Assembly (NCBI GenBank): GCA_029990175.1
Contig: JARKIP010000064.1
Coordinates: 14,588,001-14,652,000, forward strand
Source of the DNA: Petunia secreta
Taxonomy: Eukaryota > Streptophyta > Magnoliopsida > Solanales > Solanaceae
Length of the DNA stretch: 64,000 nucleotides
Direction: 5' to 3'
A program made the translations under genes and the position numbers. Below the pieces are notes generated by a model. It was given only the letters and a program-made list of their open reading frames with translations. It had not been told where the DNA came from and ran no database searches. Shown here in pieces: positions 24,028 through 35,595 of this stretch. The number at the start of each line of letters is the position of its first letter. Position 1 is the stretch's first letter.

Positions 24028-24960
24028 CAATCTCGAAGAAGAGCACTGCCTTCGAGTGGACGCCGGAGTGTAGGGAAGCATTGAAAGAATTGAAACATTA
24101 TTTGGCTAACGCGTCGTTGTTTGCCAAGCCAAAGGATGGAGAAATATTGTTGGTCTACTTGGTTGGGTCCGAAGTATGCGTGAGCAGAGTCCTGGTTTGA
24201 CAGGAAGATGGGAAATAGAAACCAAAATACTATGTGAGAAAAACACTCCTCAATACTGAAACCATGTATCCTCATTTAAAGAAATTGACACTTGCCCTAG
24301 TTGCAACTGCATGTAAACTTCAGCAATACTTTCAATGCTACCTCATAGTTGTAGTCACTACCTTCCTTTTGAGAAATATACTTCATAAGCCCGAGTTATC
24401 GGGAAAGTTAGCTAAGTGGGCTGTCGAGTTGAGCGAACAAAATATTGTGTATCAACCTCACACAACCTTAAAATCTCAAGTTTTGGCGGATTTCATGGCT
24501 GATTTTAATGCTAAGATACTGCCCGAGGTGGAGCAAGAGGACTTAATGTCTAAAGGGCCAATTTATGGGATTTGGATGCTTTACACCGATGGAGCTACTA
24601 ACTCAAAGGGCTCAGGGCTTGGTATAGTATTAGTAGCACCCACGGGGGAAAAAGTAAGGCACTCCATCAGGTTTAAGCAAGTGACCAACAACGAAGTAGA
24701 GTACGAAGTGGTGATAGCAGGGTTAGAGCTAGCTAAAGAACTGGAGTAAAAAGAGCCAAGTTGAAAAGTGATTCACAACTGGTGGTGAATCAAATACTCA
24801 AGGACTACTCGGCTTGAGAGCCTAGAATGCAGCAGTTCCTAGCTCAGGCTCAAAAAATCCTAGCTAAGTTTTGAGAGTGGAAAGTTAAACAGATCCCTCA
24901 GGAAGAGAACGCCGAAGCAGACACGTTGCTTAATCTATGTTCCGATGTCAAAGAATAACT
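24028..24960 (+). pseudogene. Gypsy RNase H plus second (archaeal-type) RNase H
   Basis: The gypsy reading resumes directly after the copia target duplication with a segment ending AFEWTPECREALKELKHYL, then KPKDGEILLVYL and VLV*QEDGK (24028-24220), the RT-linked RNase H. A tether region follows at 24234-24500 and leads to WMLYTDGATNSKGSGLGIVL and NEVEYEVVIAGLELA at 24570-24740, which is a second RNase H with Asp and Glu catalytic positions. A third acidic position is seen one frame away in KSDSQLVVNQ near 24765. Having both RNase H domains is typical of the Tat lineage. Confidence 0.85.
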
Positions 24961-25059
24961 CGGAGACGGATTCAGTTGTTCGTCTTCTCACATCTATTGT
25001 AAAGAGGATTAAGCTAGAGGTTGATTCGGTAAGTAAAACTTGAGATTTGCGTACCAAGT

Positions 25060-26305
25060 TTCATTTTTTACTTAGACTTGGGGACTCTACCAACAGATAA
25101 GAAGGAAGTTAAGAAGCTTAGGACACAAGCAGTTGCGTATTCGATGATTCGGGGGAAATTGTAGAAGAAGTTGCACTGCAGCCTATTGGACAAATGTTTA
25201 GGTCCGGGGCAGACCGAATATGTGATGATAGAGGTTCACAAGAGGGAATGTGGCAATCACTCGGGAGGAAAAGCACTCGTGTGCCAATTTTTCCCAGCAA
25301 GGTATTATTGGCTAGATATCGGGATGGATGTTAGGGCCTTTTTTAAGAGATGTGACAAGTGCCAACACTATGCTCCAATGATTTATCAGCAAGCCGAGCC
25401 TCTGCATTCGGTCGTGTCACCGTGGCCATTCATGAAATGGGGGATGGATATAGTTGGGCCACTCCCCAAAGCTAAAGACATTCGGTTTTTCCTTATGCCC
25501 ATAAATTATTTCACCAAATGGGTAGAAACAGGGATTTTGCTTAGGTTAGGCAAAATGAGATGATCAACTTTATTTGAAAAAACTTCATTTTGTCGATTCG
25601 GGGTCCCGATAGAAATAACATGTGGCAATAATCCATAATTTATCGGCTCGAATGTCACAATCTTTCTAAAAAAAAATAAAATATCAAAAAGGTAGTGTCA
25701 ACCCCATATCATCCAAACTCAAATGGACAAGCCGAATCCTCAAATAGGGTGATCATTAAGAATATCAAGAAGAGGCTTGATGAAACAAAAGGCCCGTGGA
25801 CCGATGAGTTGCCCGGGGTGTTGTGGGCAATTCAAACCACGGAGAAGAATATCACGGGTGAAATCCCATTTTCTCATGCCTACGGAATGGATGCACTGAT
25901 CCCCGTAGAAGTTGGGGAACCCAGTCTTCAGTAGGCTCATGCCACCAAAGAGATGAATCAACAAGTAATGCATGTGGAACTGGATCTGCTCGAATGTTAA
26001 AGGAAGTTATCTTTGGTTCGATTGACAGCTCAAAAGAGGCAAATCAATGCTTATCTCAACAAGAAAGCTAAGCTCAGAGCTTTTAAAGTTGGAGACTTTG
26101 TTTAGAAGGCTTCAAATCAAACAACTAAAGAAAAGAATACTGGTAAGCTTGCAACAAATTGGGAAGGACCTTATCGGGTCAAGGTTATTGTTGGCGAAGG
26201 ATCTTACCAATTGGAGGATATGAAGGGCAAGCTAGAACCCTCGAATTGGAATGTTTCCAATTTGAAACGGTATTATTTTAACACAATGAAGTGGAGGGAA
26301 TGAAG
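25060..26305 (+). pseudogene. Gypsy integrase, with a lost catalytic Asp
   Basis: Zinc-binding HHCC residues are seen in HKRECGNHSGG and RCDKCQHY (25230-25365). The first catalytic Asp is in KWGMDIVGPLP (25437-25465). The second should lie in the 'EITCDNGPQF' motif, but 25612-25640 reads EITCGNNP followed by a stop, so the Asp is replaced by Gly. The catalytic Glu is kept in PNSNGQAESSN (25710-25745). The C-terminal domain runs on in broken frame through NWEGPYRVKVIVGEGSY (26160-26210) and ends at LKRYYFN near 26280. The gene is dead by both stops and residue loss. Confidence 0.85.
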
Positions 26306-26805
26306 TACAATGCTCGGGTCCTCGTTACTCGTACCCGAACACTAGGGGAAGAAAGAGGTAGTGTCAGTCTAACACAACTCGAAGCCTCTCACACCTGGGA
26401 CTTCCAACGGACCCGAAGACTATAAATATTTACACCGGGGACTTGTCACCTGAGGATTAGCTTAGTATTATGTATTCATTGCCCAATAGTGGCTATTTTT
26501 TTATTCTTTTTCCTAAGTCCAACCGCGACTGGGTTTTATGTAACACCAGCTACGTCTTATTGCTATCAATAAAATAAATTCGATTCGATATCTCTTTGTT
26601 TCAATAGCTAACTCCCAAAGATATATTGCCCAATCAAGATCATTAAGGTTGTCCGTTATGCCTCGGCACGGGAACGAGATGTCGTTTCAGCTTGCATCGG
26701 TTTATTATGAATATTCATTATGTCTTGCAAGCAAAAATATTCTAAGTGTTTAGTCGTACATCCCGATGGGATAAAAGGAAAACGCTTAAAGAAATTTGAA
26801 TTTTA
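26306..26805. other. Gypsy spacer between integrase and the antisense ORF
   Basis: About 500 bp with no coding signal on either strand. It separates the convergent ends of pol (plus) and the antisense gene (minus) and may hold termination signals for both; AATAAA-like stretches occur near 26568-26577. Confidence 0.45.
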
Positions 26806-28740
26806 TTAATTTAAAATAGGCTCGAAGGCCCTGAAAGTCTTTACAATTTTAGGCTCGAAGGCCTTGCCAAAACAAAAGAAAGGAAAAATATTGAGCATCG
26901 GGGTCATCATCCTGAGGGGAACCTTATTCTCCCTCAGAGGTACTATCTTTATTTTCCTTTTCATCTTCGGCCTCATCCTCGTCGGATTCTTCACTGGAAG
27001 GAAGTTCATCCATGATAACTTGGGCTTGGGCCATGTTGTTTTTGGCTTTGGATATCTCTTCATGCAAATTTATCTCGCCAGCCTTGCATTTCTCAAGAGT
27101 TACAAGCCGAGTCTGATTACGACCCAGTTCTTGTTCAACTCGGCCCTCATAGTCTTAGATTTGGCCTGCTCTTCCAAATCGGCAACTTCACCCCAGAGAC
27201 GAACTGCTTCAGCCTGAAGCGTAGGTATTTTCTCCACTTGGCCTTCCAATCCTTTCATCTTGAGCATGCACCCCGGTCATCTTCTTGTGATAGTCCCAAG
27301 CAGCTTCGACAAACTTAGCATTGACCCGATCCAGCTCGCCTCGAAGCTCTTGGATATCACTGGTCAGCTTCGAGTTTTCAGCTTTATGGCCCTCCTTCAA
27401 AGCTTGTGTTTGGGCCTTAAAAGCAGCAGCAGCCTCGCATATTTGCTTAAGCTCGGCGTTGGACTCGATCAATTGAGCCTCTAGAGCAGAAACCTTAAAC
27501 TGGCCTTTGTGCCCTCCCAGGCAACTTTTAGCTGTCGAAGCTCTTTTGTTCTAGAAGCTTTATCCTGCATTGACCTGAGCGAGTACATGAGGCTCTAAAG
27601 AGAAAATAATTTGATGTTGAGTGAAAAGAAGCGGTAATTACAATAAATTAATCGAACTGCGCTAGCGGTAATCGAGCTAGTATCTTCCCCAGCGATAATA
27701 TATAGAAACTATGCTCAAGTCGGCGGGGGGAAGGGGGGTTGATAGGAACTCTGTTCGCTGAAAAAGCAAAGATATAAAATGAAAAATAAGCTCGGGGTTG
27801 AAATAAAAATGATTGGGTCAGAGAAAGGATCACTTATGCTTGATGTTCCACACTTCGGAGAACCCAGGATCTGGAGAGATTTGAGCAGTCTGGAGCAAAA
27901 TATAGCGATCAGATCACCCGCGGTCTTTGGTGTCCTCAATCTTGGCCAACAGAGAAAACTTACCTCGAGTGTTTAAAGTCACGATACCGCCCTTGTGAAA
28001 ATAGGGGTAGTAAAGTGCAATCAAGTATTGGAGAGTGAAAGGCACCACAACTTTCTTACTCAGAAAGTCAAGACACCCCACGAATCTCCATACCCCAGGG
28101 CCAAGTTGAGCTAAACATAAATTATATGTTCGGCAGAAGGAGTCAATTACCTCGTGTAATGGAAGAGTAAAACCCACCATGAACGGGTAAGCATGAACGA
28201 AAGAAAGCCCGGCTACATAATCAGAACTGGTGCTATTTGGGTCCGGGACTATAATTTGAACCTCATGGCCCCATTGGAAATCTTCCTGAACCAACGGCAC
28301 GTGAGCTTGTGTGAATAATGTTGGAGTAGTTTGCATGGGCACGTTCCTGCTTTTTTCGTGTTGGGCTGTAGATTGGTCTTGGATTTTGAAATCTTTTTTG
28401 GTATGAAAGCTCGAAGGGATAATATGATGAGGCTCGAGCCTTCTCGAGGGGAATCTCTTTTCACTTTGACGATTTCTCCTCGCCCTCGTCAACATCACCA
28501 ATGTCATCTTCTTCACCACTAACCTCCTCAGATTTATCGCAGACGGCGGTGGCTTTGCGTCGCTTTGTAATTAAAACCATCAGCCTCAGACATCGTTTCA
28601 TTATCGTCCGCCGGTGGCATAACGACATTTAGTGGACCTGCGAAGTTAACTATCTCACCGCCAATAATCACGGCGATGGCATCAGCAACCCCGTCACCAG
28701 AATGACCGAAAGAATTTTGTGCATAATTGGTTGCAGACAT
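26806..28740 (-). pseudogene. Antisense ORF of the gypsy element (Transposase_28-like), with apparent introns
   Basis: On the opposite strand to gag-pol and starting near the 3' LTR. A first segment starts MSATNYAQNSFGHSGDG (28740). The main segment (28519-27914) has DYVAGLSFVHAYPFMVGFT, then LAQLGPGVWRFVGCLDFLS and ends near GKFSLLAKIEDTKDRG. This pattern I recognise as the 'putative gypsy type transposon' (Transposase_28) domain common in antisense ORFs of Tat elements. After a TGA in place of Trp comes SEVWNI, a GT donor at 27833, an AG acceptor at 27758 and the Pro-rich continuation NRVPINPPSPRRLEH. A second acceptor at 27595 leads into a long coiled coil (ESNAELKQICEAAAAFKAQ, 27472-27209). 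A short acidic/basic tail follows. Function is unknown; coiled-coil and domain calls are by eye. Confidence 0.75.
27758..27833 (-). other. Predicted 76-bp intron in the gypsy antisense ORF
   Basis: Donor AA|GTGATCC and acceptor TTTTTCAG|CGAACAG, with a T-rich tract before the acceptor. Splicing would connect the Transposase_28-like domain to the proline-rich segment. The split is inferred from the reading on both sides and is not proven. Confidence 0.5.
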
Positions 28741-29066
28741 TTTTGATGAAATTAAATGGTTTTACTAAAAATCTTGGTTGAGAATTAAGAGGAAAAGATG
28801 GAGGATTCTTTTTCTTTTGAGTTGCTACAGTTGAGTAAATTAGAAGTGAAAATAGTGAAGTGATCAAGTGGGCTATTTACAAGGAAGAATTCATCATTAC
28901 TTTGGGAAGGAGGATGAAACAGCACGACCTTTCAACAGTCATCGTGTGTAACGGATGGGAAGGCAAAATGACAGTTACCTTTTTGAAATACAAAGCGCAC
29001 ATGCAGGCCACATCACCTTTACCCCCTGCTTTTATTCCACTCCTCGTGAACTCTGGCAATTGCTCG

Positions 29067-29084
29067 AGGAGTGGGGGAACTATT
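29067..29084 (+). promoter_or_regulatory. Polypurine tract of the gypsy element
   Basis: GAGGAGTGGGGGAACTATT lies immediately before the 3' LTR. Its purine core is at 29067-29079, the usual primer for plus-strand DNA synthesis. Confidence 0.75.
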
Positions 29085-29670
29085 TATATTGATGAAAATG
29101 TACCTTGCACATGTGGCATCCCGAACGCAAGGCTCGGGTTATTTTCTACAAGGAATGCAAGTCATCCGCGAGGTTGATGCAAAGGTGACCGAGGTTAGGT
29201 TCAGAGGTTAAGGGTATTTGATCCATGGAGCATGATCACCTCAGGTAATAAATGGCTCGAGGTTCTGCGGCGGACAAAGGCAAGCCTCGGGACAGGCAAT
29301 TCAGTTTCAACGTGTTTGACGCCCCATGATCTCCCTCCCCCCCCCCCCACAATTTCAGCATTTAGTAGAAAGGATAATGGATCACCCCATGATCTACATG
29401 TAAAAAGTGGGTTAATTAATACCCTTAATTATCTCTAGCCTATTTGCTATAAATAACATTAATTTAATCTTGTATAGGCATTCACAATTATAGGAGAAAC
29501 TCTGCCCAATTGTACTCTCAAAGTAATTCATAGTGAAACTATTTACTTTATGTTCATATTATTCACTAATTTCCATCATTTTCCTGCTCTTAACAACTTT
29601 GATACATCACATTGTTGGTAACCCTTAAACTAATTCAATTGTGGAATTAAATTCAATTTAGGCTCATACA
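29085..29670 (+). repeat. 3' LTR of the Tat-type gypsy element
   Basis: 586 bp, homologous along its length to 11902-12485, with TATA box GCTATAAATAAC near 29449. The first dinucleotide has mutated from TG to TA. A C-homopolymer near 29337-29350 is expanded relative to the 5' copy. Followed by the target duplication AAAAT. Confidence 0.9.
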
Positions 29671-30248
29671 AAAATTATTGATTAATATTGTGGCAAAATT
29701 AGCGGCGCTATAGTTACACAAATTACCATTCACGTGATCTAATATTGTAGACATTTCAAATCGACATGAAAAATTACATGCATCTCATTTGAACTTGAGC
29801 TCATGATGACCTTGTTTAACCTGAATGAATATTGATTTAGATTTATTAATTCAATATATATTTAAGATCACGAGCAAAACGTATATCAAGATATGTTGAT
29901 CCTTCGTTGTTATGGATGTTAAATAATGCGTAGATAACGATATTTATATGAGTAAATAGTACTAAGAAATAAGCAATAGTGACAAACAATTAAAGAAAAA
30001 GCAAAGCAAAAATATTTTTATTGATAAGTCCTGTCCTAGATATTTTGGAGTTGATTACAACTTGGATGACGCCAAGCTTGGAAGTTCTGAACTCACGACG
30101 CTCGTCTCGCCAACATGCTCCTACAGTAGAGAAGTACACTCGATACCGGCCCTTTAGATAATGCGAGGTAGTATTGTCTACTGCTGAAGCCATGTGGCCA
30201 AACATCAGAGTCACATAACCAGTATAATTTTTTTCAATGCAGACCTAT

Positions 30249-30357
<109 letters not shown>

Positions 30358-30580
30358 AAAATTAAATTAAAATTTTTATGTAGACTCTATATTTTCACCA
30401 ACATTTGCAATTATAAAGTAATTCACTACCACTACAAATCAACACAATCGAGATGAGAAGATGTAGCACAGGCGTGAGACGTTGTCGCAGTTAAAATATA
30501 ACCATCCTACTAATTTAATAAAACCACTAATTTAATAAATGTGTAGATAAATATGGTTCTCATATGTGGGAACACATTGG

Positions 30581-30581
<1 letters not shown>

Positions 30582-30618
<37 letters not shown>
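30582..30618. repeat. (GTT)n microsatellite
   Basis: About twelve perfect TTG/GTT units. Confidence 0.95.
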
Positions 30619-31430
30619 ATAGATGAATAGGGTCAAACTAACATATATATGGACTGAAAATTCGAAATTCAAATGTTCCTTTTCAACCATCTATTGTCGA
30701 TGACAAATTTGTCGGCATGCCTCACTTGAGCCTAGTGCACAATGTACTACCATGAGCTCGTAGACACAAATTACTGCATTAAATAGGTGCATGCGAGGAT
30801 TTGGTGTTTATTTAATAGTCAATGATAGCTTTAGTTAGGTATTTATCATTGTACTTTACCAATATTAAATATTTGACTAGTGTATATTTACATGCCATAA
30901 ATTTGAAATAACTGATTATCTATTATTTTCTCGAACATAATCAAAAGAAACAAATGAAGAAATCTACACACTAATTTTAAAGCAAAAACAATCCACTTTT
31001 TGTATGTTAAGGATCTATATTAAAATTGAATTTCAAACTCTACCCGTATCTTTCTTACATGTATTTTGCTCTGAACCCCCTTAACACCTTGATTTTTTTT
31101 TATTTTAATAGATGATACACAAATTAATGATACAAATCTATATAAGAAATATATTTTCTTAGTTGTTATGCAGTGTAGCAGTAAACCCATTCAGTTACGA
31201 TTTTGTTGAACACAATAAAATACTACAAGTTTCTTTTTTTATTGTTTAAATTATAATAATAAAATGTCTGACATATAATGCTTTGAGAAGTCATAAACTG
31301 CTTGAACTAAGAGGATAATTATTCTAAAGCATTATCACTGCGAAAAGTGTGATTAGAAATTAAATTGATTTTGTATTTTAGCAAAAAATATTAGAAATAC
31401 AGAAAATAATTCGGACCAATCTTTCATTAG

Positions 31431-33530
31431 AAAAATTCAAGTACATCTTGAATAATCATCTATAGAACTAATAAAGTAAGGAAAATCGAATGATAAACTG
31501 ACTCTACTAGGACCCAAAACATCATAATGAACTAAAGAAAAAATAAACTCTTCACGACTCTCAGTACGACGCGAAACAGTTGAGCGAGTATGCTTCCCAA
31601 GTTGATATGACTCACAATCTAGTATGGACAAACTAGATAGACTAGTTACTATCTTTTGAATCTTGGATAAACTCGGATGTCTCAAGTGTCTGTGAAGTAA
31701 CTCTGGAGGATCTGTAACTGAACACATTGTAGAGGAGTTATGAGAGGTAAGATAGTGAAGACCTTGTGATTCATGGCCGTGTCAATCATCTGTACCATAC
31801 TATAGTCCTGTATAACAACATAATCACTAAGAAATGTTATGGAACAAATAAGGGTACGAGATAAACGCCTGACAGATGTAAGATTAAAGGGAAAACTAGA
31901 GACATAAAGTACATAATTTAGAGTTAAAGATGACACGGGGCTAGCTTTTCTAACTCCTACTGATTTTCTTGCAACCATTTGCTAAGGTGGTAGTGGGAAG
32001 GAAATTTGAATAACAATGTTGGACAAAATAAATTTATTACCAAAAATATGGTCAAAAGTACCCGAGTCAATGAGCCATGGTCCAAGAGTACTAGATAGTG
32101 AGACACAAGCAACTTGATTACTATTTTGAGCAACAGAGGCTACTTGAGATGATATATGCTTACTTGCATGATATTGACGAATCTCATTATATTCCCCTTC
32201 ATATAACGTAACACCTTGGTTACCTGTAGTATCAGTATGAATATAATTAGCATTTTGCTCACATAAGATATCATCACGTAAAGTATAGCATGGGTCACAG
32301 GTGTGTCTAAGCATGTAATAATAACTACACTTGGGTCGAACTCTCCAAAAATGACCTCCACCTCGATTTCTAGCAAAACCTCCACCTCGATTCCCCATAA
32401 TAAAAGTCTAAGGCACTATGAGATAAGGTTTATGCTCAGTTGTGAAGTCTTTTATGGTGATCTTTTAATCCTAAGTTAATGTCTATGTTCCATCCATTCC
32501 AGACATGTTATTCACTTTGGGAAATGGCTCGTTCCCTATAAACTAATGACATATCTTGTTTCTGTGATATGATTTCTCGTACGACTAATTTGAAGAAACA
32601 AGAACTGGATATGTCGACTTACTTGGGACAAGTACAAGTAGTCATGGAAGAATTTACGAAGTTGATGTCAGTCATTTTAGTTCTTACACAATTACTGGAC
32701 TTCCAAGTGTCCTTGGTAGTGTGTGTGACCAGATTTTAGCTAGTTATGCGGTCCCTACAGTTGATGATTTGTTCTATCGATTAGCTCCACTTGCTGCGCC
32801 TCCTAGTCAAACTATGGTTTAGAGATTGAGTCATTTGTTCTAGCTTCACGTACTCGACATAGTTGAACACCTCGGACAATAGGCAAATAATAGTCGCTAG
32901 CCACCTTGGCTAAGTGATCTTGGACACCCTAATCTTTATACCATTTTTCAACAAAGAAAGCCTAAGCTGAATAGCAAACTTCCAAGCAACGGTTCAAAAA
33001 TAATCATAACACCCGACTTTCAAACTACCAATGTTTTCAAACCAAAAGCATCAAATTCAAATGACATGGTCGGATTAAGGTAGATATAAAAGAAATAATT
33101 CAGAATGATGCAAAGCTTAAGATCTGGCTGAAAAAGCAAATTAATCATCGGAGACAGTCGAAAATTAGGAGGTTAGCCTTTGAATGGACAAGCGAACCTC
33201 GAAAGAAATAGATATGACTAGGAAAGTGGCTGGAGAAAGCTACACGCACCGGCGTATGTGTTGGAAAGCTCGCGCAGTGGCTGTACTTCAAGCGGCGTGC
33301 GAACGCGTGGATCAGAATTGGATGGAAATCTGACTGGGCTTTGGTTGGAACAGAGGGACCAACCTTGTGGTGGTTTCGGATTTCACACGACACCATTGTA
33401 GAGAGATCCGATGTCGGCAGCCCTAACAGTCACCAAGAATTGCACAACGACGATTTTTTCTCATTGATGCTCTGATACCATGTGAGACATACTCCATTAA
33501 TCTTAATTATACACAACCTATGTATTCTAA
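31431..33530 (-). mobile_element. Rearranged Ty1/copia relic
   Basis: The minus strand carries a Gly/Arg-rich nucleocapsid linker (NRGGGFARNRGGGHF) and a degenerate zinc knuckle (32398-32300). A protease site GPWLIDSGTFDHI (about 32080) and integrase fragments ending SSIDDYSRCT (31437-31727) follow, all broken. At about 33470-33482 the minus strand reads ATGGTATCAGAGC, an initiator-tRNA-Met primer site, so a decayed 5' LTR should lie just right of it. Between primer site and nucleocapsid, however, a gag segment reads on the PLUS strand (see 32540-32830). An inversion or a second inverted copy is required. No complete LTR pair or target duplication was found. Confidence 0.7.
32540..32830 (+). 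pseudogene. Copia gag fragment in inverted orientation
   Basis: The plus strand reads NLKKQELDMSTYLGQVQ, then EEFTKLMSV, and, after small shifts, ITGLPSVLGSVCDQILASYA and PTVDDLFYRL. This is the C-terminal half of a copia UBN2-type gag. The flanking protease/integrase fragments run on the minus strand, so this piece is inverted with respect to them. Confidence 0.7.
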
Positions 33531-33699
33531 CAATAGGTAATTGCAAATCTTTACATGGAGACCCATAATTTGTACTTACCAATACAATTTTGAAGACCGA
33601 AATAATTATACAAGAGTAACCAAAAACTTAAATATGACTCTATATATACAACTCTATGGATCCATATTTCATCATCATACACATCAAACTATTGGACTC

Positions 33700-34034
33700 C
33701 AACGAAGAAAGTTACTAACAAACCTCTCTATGGTTCACCAATAAATCACAACATCTTGTACCAAGAGGTTAGGAATCAACTGAAGAAGTTTAAGTCTGAG
33801 GTTGATCTGTTGCTATTGAGGATGACTCATGATATTAGCATGGACTACACGAAAATAGTCTTAACGGATTCCTATCCACTAACCGAAATTTATGACATGT
33901 CGGATGGGCTGCTCACTACTACTTTTGACCCAAATGAAGCTAACAATAATCTGATTATCAATATCAGTAGTGAAACTGAAGATAAGGCATCCAAGGTTTT
34001 ATGTGAACCAAAAGATCGAGTAGTTTTTAACTAA
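33700..34034 (+). CDS. Unidentified open frame, possibly a terminal exon or relic
   Basis: The frame is open from about 33700 with LYGSPINHNILYQEVRNQL, and runs to a TAA at 34032-34034. Near 33756 there is no ATG, only TTG, so if genuine it is an exon or the 3' part of a relic. The product would be acidic and hydrophilic, with a helical N-terminal half and a Thr/Asp/Asn-rich tail (TTTFDPNEANNNLIINI). I recognise no domain. It lies just downstream of a decayed copia LTR, so it may be interrupted host DNA. A chance frame is not excluded. Confidence 0.25.
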
Positions 34035-34173
34035 GTCATTTTGTTGTGAATGCCATGAATATAGCATGATATGTTATATCTATATAATGTTAGGTAGTTA
34101 CTTCCACTTCCAAATATCATTTGGAATATATATGTTAATTCCAAAATTTAATGAAATTATGATCATTATACTA

Positions 34174-34390
34174 CTCATTCCGTTTCAATTTATGTGATCA
34201 TGTTTGACTCGACACAAAAAAAAAAAAAAAAAAATTGAACTCGTGGTCTAAAATAAGCCATTAGTATTTGTGTGGGTATAAATCATCTTATTAATGGCTA
34301 AAGGTAAACTTGAAATTAACTTATTTCTAAATTTAGAAATTGTCCATTTTTTTTGAAACAAACTCAAAAAGAAATATGATCGCATAGGAG
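34174..34390. mobile_element. Stowaway-like MITE
   Basis: About 217 bp flanked by TA dinucleotides. The left end CTCATTCCGTTTCAATTTAT and the reverse complement of the right end (CTCCTATGCGATCATATTTC) both match the CTCCNTCCG-type termini of Stowaway MITEs, though diverged. The interior contains an A-run and no ORF. Confidence 0.65.
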
Positions 34391-35354
34391 TATTACTTTT
34401 TGTCCACTGCTTCCTTTGCTTTAACTTTTTATTTTTTTGCTAGATGATCATTAACAATTTCTTTCACGTTAGTTCTAGTTAAAATTTATACAATCATATA
34501 GTTCATTATATATTTCATGCCATATTATAACTAAATATTTTTTTATTTACAATCGCACTTTTGTTGATCATGTATTAAAGTGTTTATTCATCCACCTACT
34601 GCAACTATATAAACTATTGAAATAACAGAAAAGGCAAAATATTTTGCCACTGATACTTAGTTGTACAACTTCTTGTCATTCTTTCATTTTAGTTACTTAT
34701 TCATCGTAGCAAAACTCAAGAGAAATATTATATTTTATGAAAAAAAGAAAAACTGAATGATTCAAAGTAAGCTTTGGCTAACAACTCTTGGACTCAAATT
34801 TCCATATCGATGTTTTTTTCATAATTAGTGATTAAAATTTCTTCTCGTTAAATTGTTACAGATAATTTTTGGGCATGTTCATCAAATTATCATTTAGCTC
34901 TATAGGGCGCAATAACAACAAAACACTCCTTGACATAAATTATATATCCCCAAAGGAAATCGAAGCAGATACCTTCGATTAAAAAATATAAATTTTTACA
35001 TAGTAAAATAGCTACGAAAATATGAATGCTAAGGGAGATATGCTCATTAATTTGACATAGTAAAATAGCTAAAGAAATTAACATGAATGTTCTTTGAAAG
35101 TAATTAACTGCATAAACAATGAACAAAGTGAACAAGACAGAAGCATGGCTAACTTAATAATTAACTTGATAGTCAAATTGCAAAACAAAGTCTCCGTCTC
35201 TTGTACCAAATTTATGCTCAATCCTTTTCTCCAATACTAGAACATAAAAAATGAAATTGACACAATCAAATTTTATCATTTTCTAATATTTTCATCCCAA
35301 TCAATATTCCAGCTAACATGGTAGATGAAATAGCATTTGCAATATTTTCCTTTG
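34391..35354. other. Spacer with no gene seen
   Basis: AT-rich. A ~25-bp motif (CATAGTAAAATAGCTA) is repeated near 34999 and 35058. No coding or RNA signal is visible. Confidence 0.45.
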
Positions 35355-35531
35355 TTACCACTTCTCGACTTCTTCAACGACCGAGCTTGAAAGATGGCTC
35401 TCACATGGAACAACTTTTTGTTTGGAATTTGTTGAAGGCTTCGTCGACGTCATCATAATACTGGAAAGCTTGGAAGCAGCTACCCTCGACACCAACAACC
35501 ATATTAGTACACTCAGACCAAGATTTGTATA
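35355..35531 (-). pseudogene. Secreted-peptide-like ORF, downstream copy of a tandem pair, ATG lost
   Basis: Minus strand. The reading LGLSVLIWLLVSRVAASKLS looks like a signal peptide and is followed by a Ser/Thr/Lys-rich stretch (TSTKPSTNSKQKVV) and a short acidic tail ending EEVEKW before TAA. The codon that aligns with the ATG of the upstream copy (35701-35703) is TTG here. An in-frame ATG further up (35559-35561) could extend the product to 68 residues but would mask the signal peptide. Plant signalling peptides have this layout, but I cannot match it to a named family. Confidence 0.35.
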
Positions 35532-35595
35532 ATTTCGAATTCTTGCCACGGAATACAACAAGCACTATTCATTTAAGAATTTTTTTTACGACAAG

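Larger units (their letters stand above)
11902..29670 (+). mobile_element. Ty3/gypsy LTR retrotransposon, Tat-type, with nested insertions
   Basis: The element spans 17.8 kb including nested insertions. LTRs at 11902-12485 and 29085-29670 are clearly homologous and end in TACA. The perfect 5-bp duplication AAAAT lies at 11897-11901 and 29671-29675. A primer site follows the 5' LTR and a purine tract precedes the 3' LTR. Domain order on the plus strand is gag, protease, RT, RNase H, a second RNase H, then integrase, interrupted between RT and RNase H by a copia element (15943-24022). The second RNase H and an antisense ORF between integrase and the 3' LTR are hallmarks of the Tat lineage. All frames carry stops and frameshifts, and the two LTRs have diverged visibly, so this is an old, dead copy. 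Without the copia insertion it would be about 9.7 kb. Confidence 0.92.
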
